From Runella sp. (lineage in GTDB: Bacteria; Bacteroidota; Bacteroidia; Cytophagales; Spirosomataceae), in contig NZ_JAIXST010000212.1 of assembly GCF_027484545.1 (NCBI RefSeq), forward strand, positions 1-64,000: DNA of 64,000 nucleotides, in the 5' to 3' direction. Made by a program: the position numbers and the translations under genes. The first letter of the stretch is position 1; the number at the start of each line of letters is the position of its first letter. Below are positions 29,101-38,052 of this stretch, piece by piece. Below the pieces are notes generated by a model that had not been told where the DNA came from, searched no databases, and saw only the letters and a list, made by a program, of their open reading frames with translations.

Positions 29101-29959
29101 CGATAGTTGGCAACTCACTAACGGAGCAGTACAGCAACTAATGACCAAATTACGGACAACGGGAACCCCACTTAATGATTATGTAAAGGGTCAAATATAT
29201 TACGGCATAAAGACAGGGCTCAATGAAGCCTTCGTAATTGATGCCGCTACCAAAGATAAATTGATTACGGAAGACGCGCGAAGTGCTGAAGTTATCAAGC
29301 CGTTTTTGGGAGGTAGAGATGTAAAACGTTACCACCCTCCCACGGTTGATAAATTTTTGATATTATTCCGTTCCGGCAGCACAAAAGCAATGTTTGGTAA
29401 GGTGGATGAAGAACCGGCATGGAAACGGCTCCAAAACAATTACCCAGCTATTTGCCAACATCTTGAACCTTTTAAAGACAAAGCAAAAATACGAACAGAT
29501 AAGGGTGAATATTGGTGGGAATTAAGGGCTTGTGCTTACTATGACGAGTTTGAGAAGCCTAAAATTGTCTACCCTAATATTTGTCGACAACCTGAATTTA
29601 TCATTGATAAAGCCTCTTTTTACACAAATCAAAAGTGTTTTATAATTGCCATGGATGATAAATTTCTATTGGCAGTACTCAATAGTAAAGTTACCTACTT
29701 CCTTTTTCAACAGCTATTGCCTACGCTTAGAGGCGGGTTTTATGAACCAAGCAGTATTTATTTTAAAACTTTCCCTATCCCTCACGCATCACCTGAAAAA
29801 AAAGAGTCAATTATCGAATTAGTCAACCAAATAATCACGAACAAATCCAACAATGGCGCGGCCCCCGCCGACACCACCGCCTTAGAATCAGAAATAGACC
29901 GTTTGGTGTATGCGCTGTATGGCTTAACGGAGGAGGAAATCGCGATAGTAGAGGGGTAA
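26144..29959 (+). CDS. type IIG-like (Eco57I-type) restriction-modification protein
   Basis: N-terminal TDFVIH...GVLFEVKRP (PD-(D/E)XK-like), LCDPAVGSGHFLVSGLNEL, FDAVIGNPPYIRQEDL; ATG start at 26144 preferred over TTG at 26120. Confidence 0.88.
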   Translation: MLLKSLTPTESLEKVYRLQSGNREQIDRFKANFTTLLNRINEQESEENVKGHLMDFLKEVYYKDAYLIATKGKTDFVIHTGKEANAPAGVLFEVKRPTNKGEMITRENLNTKAMQELILYYFRERTKDKNSDLRYCVITNVYEWFIFDAALFERVFYKNAHLIKEYRAWASGQKVSTNNELFYNEIAKPFLAELKEEIPFTYFDIRNFKKIVADSNTANDKALLPLYKIVSPTHLLKLPTTTDSNKLNPKFYSELLHLIGLEEVKDGGKKVIRRKEADKRDEGSLLENTIIQLDTAGKLYHLPDRAQYGATTDEQLFSVALELCITWVNRILFLKLLESQLVSYHNQDKTYSFLNRETIADFDELFKLFFQVLAKRPSERRSSIQTKFGRIPYLNSSLFEISELEDATININSLDDSQTLPLLSKSVLNDNPAYKNAKQVPTLSYLFAFLDAYDFASESRETIQEKNRSLINASVLGLIFEKINGYKDGSFYTPGFITEYMCRETIRKAVVQKFNDAKGWNCADFAALEDKDLDRNEANALINELALCDPAVGSGHFLVSGLNELIAIKSELGILQDETGKRLKGYTVSVLNDELIVLDDDETPFQYFLQATGKPTPERQRIQKTLFHEKQTLIENCLFGVDINPNSVKICRLRLWIELLKNAYYTEESGFTELETLPNIDINIKQGNSLLSKFSLTEDLTDVFQKQKFSFKTYKDAVTAYKNVRDKDAKSELLRFIGEIKEQFRDKIINTDHRRKKLSVLRGQRDVLDIDTDLFGTKIRGTKMVKDTKLIEDEKIKLDKQIEQAELEWANIESNALYRGSFEWRFEFPEVLNEKGDFVGFDAVIGNPPYIRQEDLGESKTLLKKDFPKTYTGTADLYVMFVEHGLRILRPNGQFVFIIPNKWMRAGYGENLRKWLKTLAIEQIADFGDLPVFDEATTYPSILSIRNAPASNHFQAAQIDTLKYDVGLSDYVQANRFEVNFESLKDDSWQLTNGAVQQLMTKLRTTGTPLNDYVKGQIYYGIKTGLNEAFVIDAATKDKLITEDARSAEVIKPFLGGRDVKRYHPPTVDKFLILFRSGSTKAMFGKVDEEPAWKRLQNNYPAICQHLEPFKDKAKIRTDKGEYWWELRACAYYDEFEKPKIVYPNICRQPEFIIDKASFYTNQKCFIIAMDDKFLLAVLNSKVTYFLFQQLLPTLRGGFYEPSSIYFKTFPIPHASPEKKESIIELVNQIITNKSNNGAAPADTTALESEIDRLVYALYGLTEEEIAIVEG

Positions 29960-30050
29960 AAACGCAGTCAGGGTCTAAAAGCCTTGGTAACAACACCCTA
30001 TCGATTTTGAGAAAGTTGCACTTTAGTGAAACATTTTATAAATTTACAAC

Positions 30051-30398
30051 GTGGAAGGAAATCAGAAAAAACGAACAATTCTTTTCTACAAAGACTACTT
30101 TCAGGAATTCTTTGTAAAACAGCGTGACAAGGTGAAAGACAAAATTGTTTGGACACTTCAACTTATTGAAGAGCTTCCGAAAATTCCAGAAACCTATTTG
30201 AAGCATTTAGAAAATACAGATGGGCTATACGAGTTAAGGATTCAACAAGGCAGTGATATTTTTCGCATTTTCTGTTTTTTTGACCAAGGACAATTAGTTG
30301 TATTAGCCAACGGTTTTCAAAAGAAAACACAAAAGACCCCTAAAAGTGAAATTGAGAAAGCATTAAAAATCAAACAAGAATATGAAAGCGAAAAATAG
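30051..30398 (+). CDS. HigB-like (RelE/Gp49 family) toxin
   Basis: YLKHLENTDGLYELRIQQGSDIFRIFCFFDQGQLVVLANGFQKKTQKTP; GTG start. Confidence 0.85.
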   Translation: MEGNQKKRTILFYKDYFQEFFVKQRDKVKDKIVWTLQLIEELPKIPETYLKHLENTDGLYELRIQQGSDIFRIFCFFDQGQLVVLANGFQKKTQKTPKSEIEKALKIKQEYESEK

Positions 30399-30684
30399 TG
30401 TCTTGACCCTTGATCAATTCAAGGATAAAAACTACGGAATACCTGGAACCGCAAAACGAGATGCCCTTGAAGCTGGCTATGAAAACTTTAAAATAGGTGC
30501 TTTGATTCACGAAGCAAGGCTGGTGAAAGGTCTAACGCAAGAAGAACTTGCTGAAAAAGTAGGCATGACAAAATCTTATATTTCTAAGATTGAAAACAAC
30601 ATTAAGGAAGTCAGACTTTCAACGCTTCAAAAAATTGTAGAACTTGGTTTAGGTGGACATTTACAACTAAACATAAAATTGTAA
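30382..30684 (+). CDS. HigA-like XRE-family antitoxin
   Basis: IHEARLVKGLTQEELAEKVGMTKSYISKIENN. Confidence 0.9.
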   Translation: MKAKNSVLTLDQFKDKNYGIPGTAKRDALEAGYENFKIGALIHEARLVKGLTQEELAEKVGMTKSYISKIENNIKEVRLSTLQKIVELGLGGHLQLNIKL

Positions 30685-30705
30685 AGATAAAAATCCTAAC
30701 CGCCA

Positions 30706-30819
30706 AAGCTGCCGATAGTAACGCCGATACATCAGCCTTAGAAGCCGAAATAGACCGCTTGGAGTATGCCCTGTATGGCTTAACGGAGGAGGAAATCGCG
30801 ATAGTGGAGGGGAAATAAG
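30706..30819 (+). pseudogene. remnant duplicate of the C-terminus of the type IIG RM gene
   Basis: CTGTATGGCTTAACGGAGGAGGAAATCGCGATAGT identical (35 bp) at 29915-29949 and 30771-30805, encodes ALYGLTEEEIAIVEG. Confidence 0.85.
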
Positions 30820-30826
30820 TCAGCTT

Positions 30827-31091
30827 TTAGGCTGCGTTTTGATTTTTCCATTGTATTTCAACGCCTAACGGTTGCATAAGTACGGCCAATTCGCCCGCAT
30901 CGGCGGTTCGACAAGTATTGACTCCTGCGGTATTCGTATTGTTCAATGACAAAGGCATCGGGTTCCGGACGGTCCGCCGCGCGGTCGTTACGGTGTATTT
31001 GTAGCGTGCCGTTGATTTGCTCAATCAATTCAATTATCGAACCGCCGTTGCGGGCGCATAATACGACTGCTACGGTTGGTTGTCGTTCCAT
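30827..31091 (-). pseudogene. frameshifted small gene (two overlapping ORFs)
   Basis: N-terminus in one frame, plausible C-terminus in another; junction near GC-rich palindrome 30968-30986. Confidence 0.4.
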
Positions 31092-31107
31092 TACCTATGC
31101 CGCGTTT

Positions 31108-31347
31108 TCAAATGTCAAATGAATTTTGAGTTTTGGGCGGTTCGCCGCTGCGAGCGTCCAATAGTTGGCCTAACTTTTGGAGGTTTTCGTTTCTTATGTC
31201 CACGTATTGCCTTACGTGGGCATCATTGATGCCGTTGGCGCGGTATTGCTCAATTATTTCGGTGTCCATTTCAATCAACTGAAATAGTTTGGCTACGGCG
31301 GCGGCGCGTTGTTCATTGTTTAAAATCAATTCATTAATTTCTTCCAT
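31108..31347 (-). CDS. hypothetical small protein
   Basis: MEEINELILNNEQRAAAVAKLFQ..., starts just after upstream ORF stop. Confidence 0.6.
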   Translation of the reverse strand: MEEINELILNNEQRAAAVAKLFQLIEMDTEIIEQYRANGINDAHVRQYVDIRNENLQKLGQLLDARSGEPPKTQNSFDI

Positions 31348-31351
31348 GGGT

Positions 31352-31825
31352 CTAAAAATTGAGTTGAATAATTCCTTTTGGGCGTTTTGTAACATATTCG
31401 GTCGTAAAATCAAACAACCAACGTTTACACTCTATTTGGTAAATGTTGTGCAAAGGATGATTGGATGGATACACCTTTACAAAACAGCCATCAGTTCCTA
31501 ACTTGCGTGAGTATCTGCGTAATCGAAATTTCTCTATTTCTTGCTCATGCTGTTGGTAACTTTCAAAGTCAATAAAAGTTAAAAAGTCAATGTCGTTAGG
31601 GTTAAATTTTCGGCTTATAAAACTTCCATCTATCCATTGTACAAAATCGGCCCCAATCACTTGTTTTAAGGAGTCCATATAGGATAAATAGTTGTTAAAC
31701 CATCTTTGACGTTTACTCATTTCAGAAAACTCTTTTACAAACACCTGTTCAAACGTTTCAAAGTCTGTCAGTATCACTTCATAGGGCGTAAGGTATCCGT
31801 GTTGACGGTCCGCCGCAGCGGTCAA
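31352..31825 (-). CDS. nucleotidyltransferase-like hypothetical protein (DUF6932-like)
   Basis: VQWIDGSFISRKFNPNDIDFLTFID resembles a GS..(x)DxD nucleotidyltransferase motif. Confidence 0.6.
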   Translation of the reverse strand: MTAAADRQHGYLTPYEVILTDFETFEQVFVKEFSEMSKRQRWFNNYLSYMDSLKQVIGADFVQWIDGSFISRKFNPNDIDFLTFIDFESYQQHEQEIEKFRLRRYSRKLGTDGCFVKVYPSNHPLHNIYQIECKRWLFDFTTEYVTKRPKGIIQLNF

Positions 31826-31902
31826 ATGTCATACTGTATTTAATTCAAATTTACGGTATTTACTTTTAATTGGCAATACTCTTCCAAAGTCTGCTTTCAC
31901 AG

Positions 31903-32160
31903 TTATCCCTCCGCCAACTCAAGCACTTCATCCCCCAAATTCACATTCGGTTTAAAGATTCGGGTGAGGCGTTGAAAGGCGTCCTGCTTGGCCTTGAGAT
32001 CGTTTCCGTTAAAGATTTTAAAGGTATCCCAGTCCACAAAAGCGGTATTGGTAGGCTCGTATAATAGACGAAATTGGCGGGCATCCAATTTCGGCACGTA
32101 AATGACCGTTAGAGTAATGCTCGGTTGGTTTCGCGGGTAAAATGTCCAGGTTACTTTCAT
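31903..32160 (-). CDS. hypothetical protein
   Basis: Intact 85-aa ORF. Confidence 0.5.
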   Translation of the reverse strand: MKVTWTFYPRNQPSITLTVIYVPKLDARQFRLLYEPTNTAFVDWDTFKIFNGNDLKAKQDAFQRLTRIFKPNVNLGDEVLELAEG

Positions 32161-32309
32161 GGTTTTAGCGAATGGAGTGCGTGAATAGATACAAACCTAC
32201 TCCAAAGTTAACGGGTAGGTTGGGATGAATGCTAATTGTGGTAGATTCCCCTGCGTTTTTCAGTAGAATATGCGCCAAAGGGTACTTATATGCCCAAAAA
32301 TAACTACCA

Positions 32310-33215
32310 ATGAATCAATATCGTAACGCTTTACTTTTTTCTTTTTCAATCTTTATGGGTTCCTCTGCTGCCAATGCTCAGGAGGATGCTGCCAAATTGG
32401 TGGCGCCCGGTGCGATTCTTCAACAGGTTTCCAAACAATTTAAGTTTACGGAAGGCCCTGCGGTGGACAAAAAAGGAAATATCTATTTTACCGACCAACC
32501 TAACGATAAAATCTGGAAATACGATACGGAAGGAAATTTGTCGCTCTATATGGAAAAAACAGGGCGTTCCAACGGGTTGTACATTGATAAAAAAGGCAAT
32601 ATCATTTCCTGTGCCGACGAAAAAAATGAGATGTGGTCAATTTCTCCCAAAGGCAAAACAACCGTTTTGGTGGATGGTTTTCAGGGGCGTACCTTCAACG
32701 GACCCAATGATTTATGGATTCATCCCAAAGGCGGTATTTATTTTACGGATCCTTTTTATCCGCGCGATTATTGGGAGCGAAAAAAGCCGGATATGGAAAA
32801 ACAAAACGTCTATTTTTTGCCCAAAGGGAAAAAAGAGCCGGTCTTGGTGGACGATAATTTGAAGCAGCCCAATGGCATCGTAGGCACACCTGATGGTAAA
32901 TATCTCTACGTAGCTGATATTCGCGACAACAAAACCTACAAATACGGAATTAATGCCGATGGCACTTTGTCAAATCGCCAACTTTTTGTGGCTCAGGGTT
33001 CAGACGGAATCACACTGGACAATTTGGGCAATCTCTACATTACCGGTCGCGGCGTGACCGTCTACGACCCAACGGGTAAGAAAATTACCAATATTCTGGT
33101 TCCGTCAGGTTGGGTAGGTAACGTATGTTTTGGAGGAAAAGACCGTAACCTATTGTTTATCACGGCCTCTGAGTCTATTTATACACTGCAAATGCAGGTG
33201 AAAGGAGTAGAGTAG
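32310..33215 (+). CDS. SMP-30/gluconolactonase family protein
   Basis: FTEGPAVDKKGNIYFTDQPNDKIW, FNGPNDLWIHPKGGIYFTDPFY, QPNGIVGTPDGKYLYVAD. Confidence 0.92.
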   Translation: MNQYRNALLFSFSIFMGSSAANAQEDAAKLVAPGAILQQVSKQFKFTEGPAVDKKGNIYFTDQPNDKIWKYDTEGNLSLYMEKTGRSNGLYIDKKGNIISCADEKNEMWSISPKGKTTVLVDGFQGRTFNGPNDLWIHPKGGIYFTDPFYPRDYWERKKPDMEKQNVYFLPKGKKEPVLVDDNLKQPNGIVGTPDGKYLYVADIRDNKTYKYGINADGTLSNRQLFVAQGSDGITLDNLGNLYITGRGVTVYDPTGKKITNILVPSGWVGNVCFGGKDRNLLFITASESIYTLQMQVKGVE

Positions 33216-33245
33216 TAAAACTTATGATTTTAATACAAAAAAGAA

Positions 33246-33271
33246 GGCTGTCTCCAATGAAGGAGACAGCC
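33246..33271. terminator. bidirectional terminator hairpin GGCTGTCTCC-aatgaa-GGAGACAGCC
   Basis: 10-bp perfect stem between convergent genes. Confidence 0.85.
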
Positions 33272-33299
33272 TCTTACAGAGTCATTTATATGAATAAAA

Positions 33300-33494
33300 T
33301 TAGATAACTTTTACGTTAACTGCATTTAAACCTTTCTTACCGTTTTCTACGTCGAAAGACACATTGTCATTCTCACGAATGTCTTCATTAAGACCTGTTA
33401 CGTGTACAAAAATGTCTGCGCCACCATTAGATGGAGTAATAAAACCAAATCCTTTGGTGTCATTAAAAAATTTTACTGTTCCTTCTTGCATTCT
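33300..33494 (-). CDS. cold-shock domain protein
   Basis: EGTVKFFNDTKGFGFITPSNGGADIFVHVTGL. Confidence 0.95.
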   Translation of the reverse strand, partial: RMQEGTVKFFNDTKGFGFITPSNGGADIFVHVTGLNEDIRENDNVSFDVENGKKGLNAVNVKVI

Positions 33495-33657
33495 ATTATT
33501 CTTTATTAAGTATTGAGAATCAAAGGTATGGTAAAATAATGGCAATACCTAATTTACATTTTTTTATTTTCGGAAGGGAATTCAAAACCCTCAGAAATAA
33601 GGACAAAAAAACTATATTTGTCTATATTTTAAAAAAAATTAAAAACCACCCATTTAT

Positions 33658-36117
33658 ATGAAACCTACCTTTTACTTACTTCTTTTAGTAGGATTATTAT
33701 GTACCAATATCAGCTACGCCCAAACTACCCATGCATTTACGGAAGGACTCGTGGTAGGGCCTTGTCATCAATACGGGCGCGAGGCTATTTACAAGGACCA
33801 ATTGACCTATCAATTAATTCATAAAACCTTTGCGGTACCTGCCGAAGGAAAAACATTTTTGACGGATGCGCAAGGAAAAGAACTGAAATGGCAGCGGGTA
33901 GTGGCCGATACTGCCAAACGATTTCGACATGCAGCATTGAGCAATGGCTACCTATATTTGACCTACACCGCTCCCAAAGAGATTATGGCGTTATTGCAGG
34001 TAGCAGGCCACGCAGGATTGTATTTCAATGGCGTACCGCGCGGAGGCGATGCCAACCAATATGGCTACATGTATAGCCCCGTTAAGCTCAAAAAAGGGGT
34101 GAACGAAATTTTGGTACGGGTGGGCATGGGCGGACGCTTTCAAGGTGTTATGGCTAATTTGATTTTTCCTGCTAAAAATATCCTGATAAGTACACCGGAT
34201 ATAACACTGCCGCATATCGTTCTTACTGAAAATGCCGAGCCTGTTTGGGGAGGAATTGTATTGTTCAATTTGACCGAAAAGCCATTGACTGATTTACGGC
34301 TCCGTGCGGTGATACAGGGCAAAGAAATCATTACCGATGTACCCGCCGTCACCGCCCTGAATTCTCGAAAAGTAGGTTTTAAAATGGATTTGAGTGCCGT
34401 TCAGCAAAAAGGCGAAGTGGCTTGTGAACTTACGTTACTGCAAAATGGCAAAGCGATTGATCAAAAGACAATTCCATTGCAGGCCGTTTCGTCCAATGAG
34501 CACTACAGCAATACGTTTATCAGCGCCATAGATGGCAGTGTTCAGTATTTCGGCGTGGCTCCCCAAAAAGGCGGGCAAAAGGATACGGCAGCCCTGTTTT
34601 TATCCGTACACGGTGCCGGGGTGGAGGCGATTGGGCAGGCAAGGGCTTATAAATCAAAAGATTGGGGTACCTTGGTAGCTCCTACTAACCGCCGCCCCAG
34701 AGGTTTCAATTGGGAAGATTGGGGCCGAATAGACGCACTTGAAGTGTTGGAAGTTGCTAAAAAGAAGTTCAATCCGAATCCCCAAAAGATTTACCTTACG
34801 GGGCACTCCATGGGAGGGCACGGCAGCTGGTATTTAGGCGCTACTTATCCCGGTAAATGGGCAGGAGTGGCACCCTGCGCGGGTTATCCAACCTTGATGG
34901 GGTATGGGTCCGCCGACGGTAAAATTCCCGAAAATAGTACCGACAAAGTAGAACAAATGTTACTTCGAGCCAGCAATCCGAGTAACGTAATGGCGTTGGC
35001 TTCCAATTACAAAGCCAGCGGTATTTATATTTTGCACGGTGATGCCGACCGTACGGTTTCGGTCGAATACGCCCGCACCATGCGTAACACATTGGGGGCT
35101 TTTCACAATGATTTCTCGTACTACGAATATCCCAACGGTTCGCATTGGTACGGTGACCACAGTGTGGATTGGCCTGCGCTGTTTGACTTCTTTCAATGGC
35201 ATCGCAGCAAGAAAGTGGAGGAAATAGACGTGATTGATTTCACCACGGCCAATCCCGGGATTTCTTCTAATTATCATTGGGCAGGGATAGAACAGCAGGA
35301 AATTCCGCTTAATTATAGCCGTGTTCAGGCCAAACGTACACTAAACGACAAAAGCATTACGGTAACTACCGATAACGTACGGACGTTTATGGTACTGCCG
35401 GGGGCCTTTCCAAAAGGGCAATCTTTTAAATTAAAAATAGACGAAGTGGAAGTGTGTTCGGATTGTAAATTGGGCGACCAACCTTTGTATTTTACCAAAA
35501 ACGGGAAGTGGGCAACTGCTGAAAAACCTACCATAGCTCAACGCGGTTCGCATCGAAACGGCACATTTAAAGCCGCCTTCAACCATCGGATGGTATTTGT
35601 GTACGGAACTGCGGGAACCAAAGAAGAAAATGAATGGGCCTATAACAAAGCTCGTTACGATGCGGAAACTTGGTATTATCGCGGCAACGGTGCGGTGGAT
35701 ATGATTCCTGACCGTGAATTTACACCCGCCGGGTACGCCGACCGAGGAGTAATTCTATTTGGAAATGCCACCACAAACAGCGCTTGGACTACTTTGCTTT
35801 CCAACAGCCCGATTCAAATTCAGCGAGGCAGTATCAAAGTAGGAGAGGAGCAACTGACAGGTGATAACTTGGGCGCTTATTTTACCTATCCTCGTCCTGA
35901 CAGCCCTTTTGCTTCGGTGGCCGTAGTTTCCGGTTCCGGTTTAGCAGGAATGTTGGCGACGGAGTCTAACCAATACTTTACCGGAGGTAGCGGTTTTCCT
36001 GATTACTTCATTTTTGGAACGGATATGCTCAAAGAAGGAACCAAAGGCGTTAAACTCGCAGGCTTTTTTGATAACAATTGGCAGGTGACGAAGAGTGATG
36101 CGGTGAAAGCGCAATAG
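33658..36117 (+). CDS. secreted alpha/beta-hydrolase (prolyl oligopeptidase/esterase-like)
   Basis: IYLTGHSMGGHGSWYLGATYPGKWAG, HGDADRTVSVEYA. Confidence 0.85.
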   Translation: MKPTFYLLLLVGLLCTNISYAQTTHAFTEGLVVGPCHQYGREAIYKDQLTYQLIHKTFAVPAEGKTFLTDAQGKELKWQRVVADTAKRFRHAALSNGYLYLTYTAPKEIMALLQVAGHAGLYFNGVPRGGDANQYGYMYSPVKLKKGVNEILVRVGMGGRFQGVMANLIFPAKNILISTPDITLPHIVLTENAEPVWGGIVLFNLTEKPLTDLRLRAVIQGKEIITDVPAVTALNSRKVGFKMDLSAVQQKGEVACELTLLQNGKAIDQKTIPLQAVSSNEHYSNTFISAIDGSVQYFGVAPQKGGQKDTAALFLSVHGAGVEAIGQARAYKSKDWGTLVAPTNRRPRGFNWEDWGRIDALEVLEVAKKKFNPNPQKIYLTGHSMGGHGSWYLGATYPGKWAGVAPCAGYPTLMGYGSADGKIPENSTDKVEQMLLRASNPSNVMALASNYKASGIYILHGDADRTVSVEYARTMRNTLGAFHNDFSYYEYPNGSHWYGDHSVDWPALFDFFQWHRSKKVEEIDVIDFTTANPGISSNYHWAGIEQQEIPLNYSRVQAKRTLNDKSITVTTDNVRTFMVLPGAFPKGQSFKLKIDEVEVCSDCKLGDQPLYFTKNGKWATAEKPTIAQRGSHRNGTFKAAFNHRMVFVYGTAGTKEENEWAYNKARYDAETWYYRGNGAVDMIPDREFTPAGYADRGVILFGNATTNSAWTTLLSNSPIQIQRGSIKVGEEQLTGDNLGAYFTYPRPDSPFASVAVVSGSGLAGMLATESNQYFTGGSGFPDYFIFGTDMLKEGTKGVKLAGFFDNNWQVTKSDAVKAQ

Positions 36118-36129
36118 AGCTTCTTTCAG

Positions 36130-36152
36130 CCCTTCTCTTTATTGGAGAAGGG
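36130..36152. terminator. bidirectional terminator CCCTTCTC...GAGAAGGG
   Basis: Stem between convergent genes; stop codon of the minus-strand gene (36139-36141) lies in its loop. Confidence 0.7.
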
Positions 36153-38052
36153 TTAATGATAAATTCGCCTCAAACCATTTTACGCTTTCTTTCAACTCTT
36201 CAATCGTATCATGCATTTCTTCGCCTGCCTTTAGATATTCATTAGGATATTCATCTTTCAAATATTCCATTGTTAAGAAATAAATAGGTTTTAGATGGTC
36301 TTTTAACTCTGGAGTTTCTTGAAAGAGTTTGTAAATAGTATGATACTGTTTCATAGAAATTAGTATCAAATAAAACTCTTGGAGTTGCCAAAAAAGAAGG
36401 TTTTTTAGTTCTTTAACAAAAAAATATGAATAATATTTTAAAGCAAGTTCAATATTGCCCAAAAGAACCAAATGAATAGCTAGCGGGAAAAAGGCATTAA
36501 TTCCATTAGCTTGATTTGATAAATCAAGAGCTACCTTACGTAAATATGCCTTGGAATAATTAGAAATTTTAGATTGGAAATTCTGAACTTCTGAAACAAT
36601 TTCTTTATATATTCTTCTTGTAGATTCAAATAATACTTCGCTATGCCTTTCTTTAAGTAATTCTAAATACTTTTCTCCGTATCCATTATTTTTTAAAAAA
36701 TCAATTGCATTAAGAATTAACTTAAGTTTTTCAGGTAAAACTTCCTCATTCTCCACCATCGAATAAGCCAACGTCCTATCAAAAACCGTATTTAATTCGT
36801 ACGTTCCCTTCTCTAAGTTATTCTCAAATCGTTCAAAAAGTTGTTTGAGGTCGGTAGTGTCGCACCAGCCTTCCAGAAACTTTACAAACCAAATCACTCG
36901 CTGTTTGTCTTGGCGGGTAGAGTAGCGCATTAAGTACCAAATATTGAAAAATCGTTCCTGTAAACGATAGAGATGGGTGCGGCCTGTGGTGCGGGGTTCT
37001 ATTTCAATGATTTGGTTATCCACTAATTGTTTGAGTTGGGCTGATATTTGATTGGTTTTTAAACCTTGTCTTTCCGAGCGGGCCAATTCGGCAATCTCAC
37101 TCACGGTCACGGCATCCCACGCCCGTGCCACAGCATCTACGATGAGTTGCTGCTGTGGTTTGAGGTCGTCCATGCGGTGTTTGTAGAGGGGCGTTACCCG
37201 GTCCAAAATCACCTCCAAGTCTTTAAAACTATCCTGTTTTTCGTTGTCCATAAAGACATCAAAGAGCATCACCATCGTACGTATCACGCCGCCCGATAGT
37301 TTACGCATCACCTCAATGCGCGGACGTTCGGTTTTGAGCATTTCTTGAAATGTCTCGCTTTTGCCTTCGTTTTCGGCCAATTTCTCAAAAAGCGGAATCG
37401 TCTCATCGGTGGTCATGCCTTTGAGCCGAATCTGATAAAAGAAGTCAAAAAATGGCTCTTTGTAATCAAACGTATGTTCGAGCAAGGTAGCTGAGGCACC
37501 CACCAATCGTAGGTGGGGCGAATTCATCAGAATATTGCGGAGGCGGTGCGTGGCGGTTTTGCCAATTTTCTCCAAAAATTGCCCAAAATTGTCGTGAAAA
37601 ACAATGATTTTCTGTTGGTTCTGCTTCAAATAATCCACTAAAATTTCAAAGGCTTTTTGGTCATAGTCGGCTTCGAACTCCTGCTTTCGCATTTCATTCA
37701 AAAGCGTTTCGTAAGCAGGGTGGTCTTCGGCAAGGATTTTGGCAATGTGTTCAAAAAACGCCGCCAAATCGGGCATCGAATACTGTTCTTCGTTAAAAAG
37801 TACAGGAATGAGCCATTTATTGAGTTTTTCATCGTCCAGTACCGCATATTTGAGACGCAGTAAAAGCGTCGTTTTACCCATGCCTCTTTGCCCTAAAATC
37901 ATGTAGTGCTGCGGTGGGTGCTGCATGGTATCCTCCTGAATATCCGTAAATAGTTGTTCAAAAACAGCCGTTCTCACTACAAACTCTGCTTTGAGTTGCA
38001 GTGGTTCTTTTTGAGGAGGATTAAATAGGTATTTTAGTTTTTTATCAGACAT
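36139..38052 (-). CDS. AAA-type ATPase with winged-helix-like C-terminus
   Basis: MILGQRGMGKTTLLLRL Walker A, IIVFHDNFG; start taken at MSDKKLKYLF. Confidence 0.8.
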   Translation of the reverse strand: MSDKKLKYLFNPPQKEPLQLKAEFVVRTAVFEQLFTDIQEDTMQHPPQHYMILGQRGMGKTTLLLRLKYAVLDDEKLNKWLIPVLFNEEQYSMPDLAAFFEHIAKILAEDHPAYETLLNEMRKQEFEADYDQKAFEILVDYLKQNQQKIIVFHDNFGQFLEKIGKTATHRLRNILMNSPHLRLVGASATLLEHTFDYKEPFFDFFYQIRLKGMTTDETIPLFEKLAENEGKSETFQEMLKTERPRIEVMRKLSGGVIRTMVMLFDVFMDNEKQDSFKDLEVILDRVTPLYKHRMDDLKPQQQLIVDAVARAWDAVTVSEIAELARSERQGLKTNQISAQLKQLVDNQIIEIEPRTTGRTHLYRLQERFFNIWYLMRYSTRQDKQRVIWFVKFLEGWCDTTDLKQLFERFENNLEKGTYELNTVFDRTLAYSMVENEEVLPEKLKLILNAIDFLKNNGYGEKYLELLKERHSEVLFESTRRIYKEIVSEVQNFQSKISNYSKAYLRKVALDLSNQANGINAFFPLAIHLVLLGNIELALKYYSYFFVKELKNLLFWQLQEFYLILISMKQYHTIYKLFQETPELKDHLKPIYFLTMEYLKDEYPNEYLKAGEEMHDTIEELKESVKWFEANLSLTLLQ

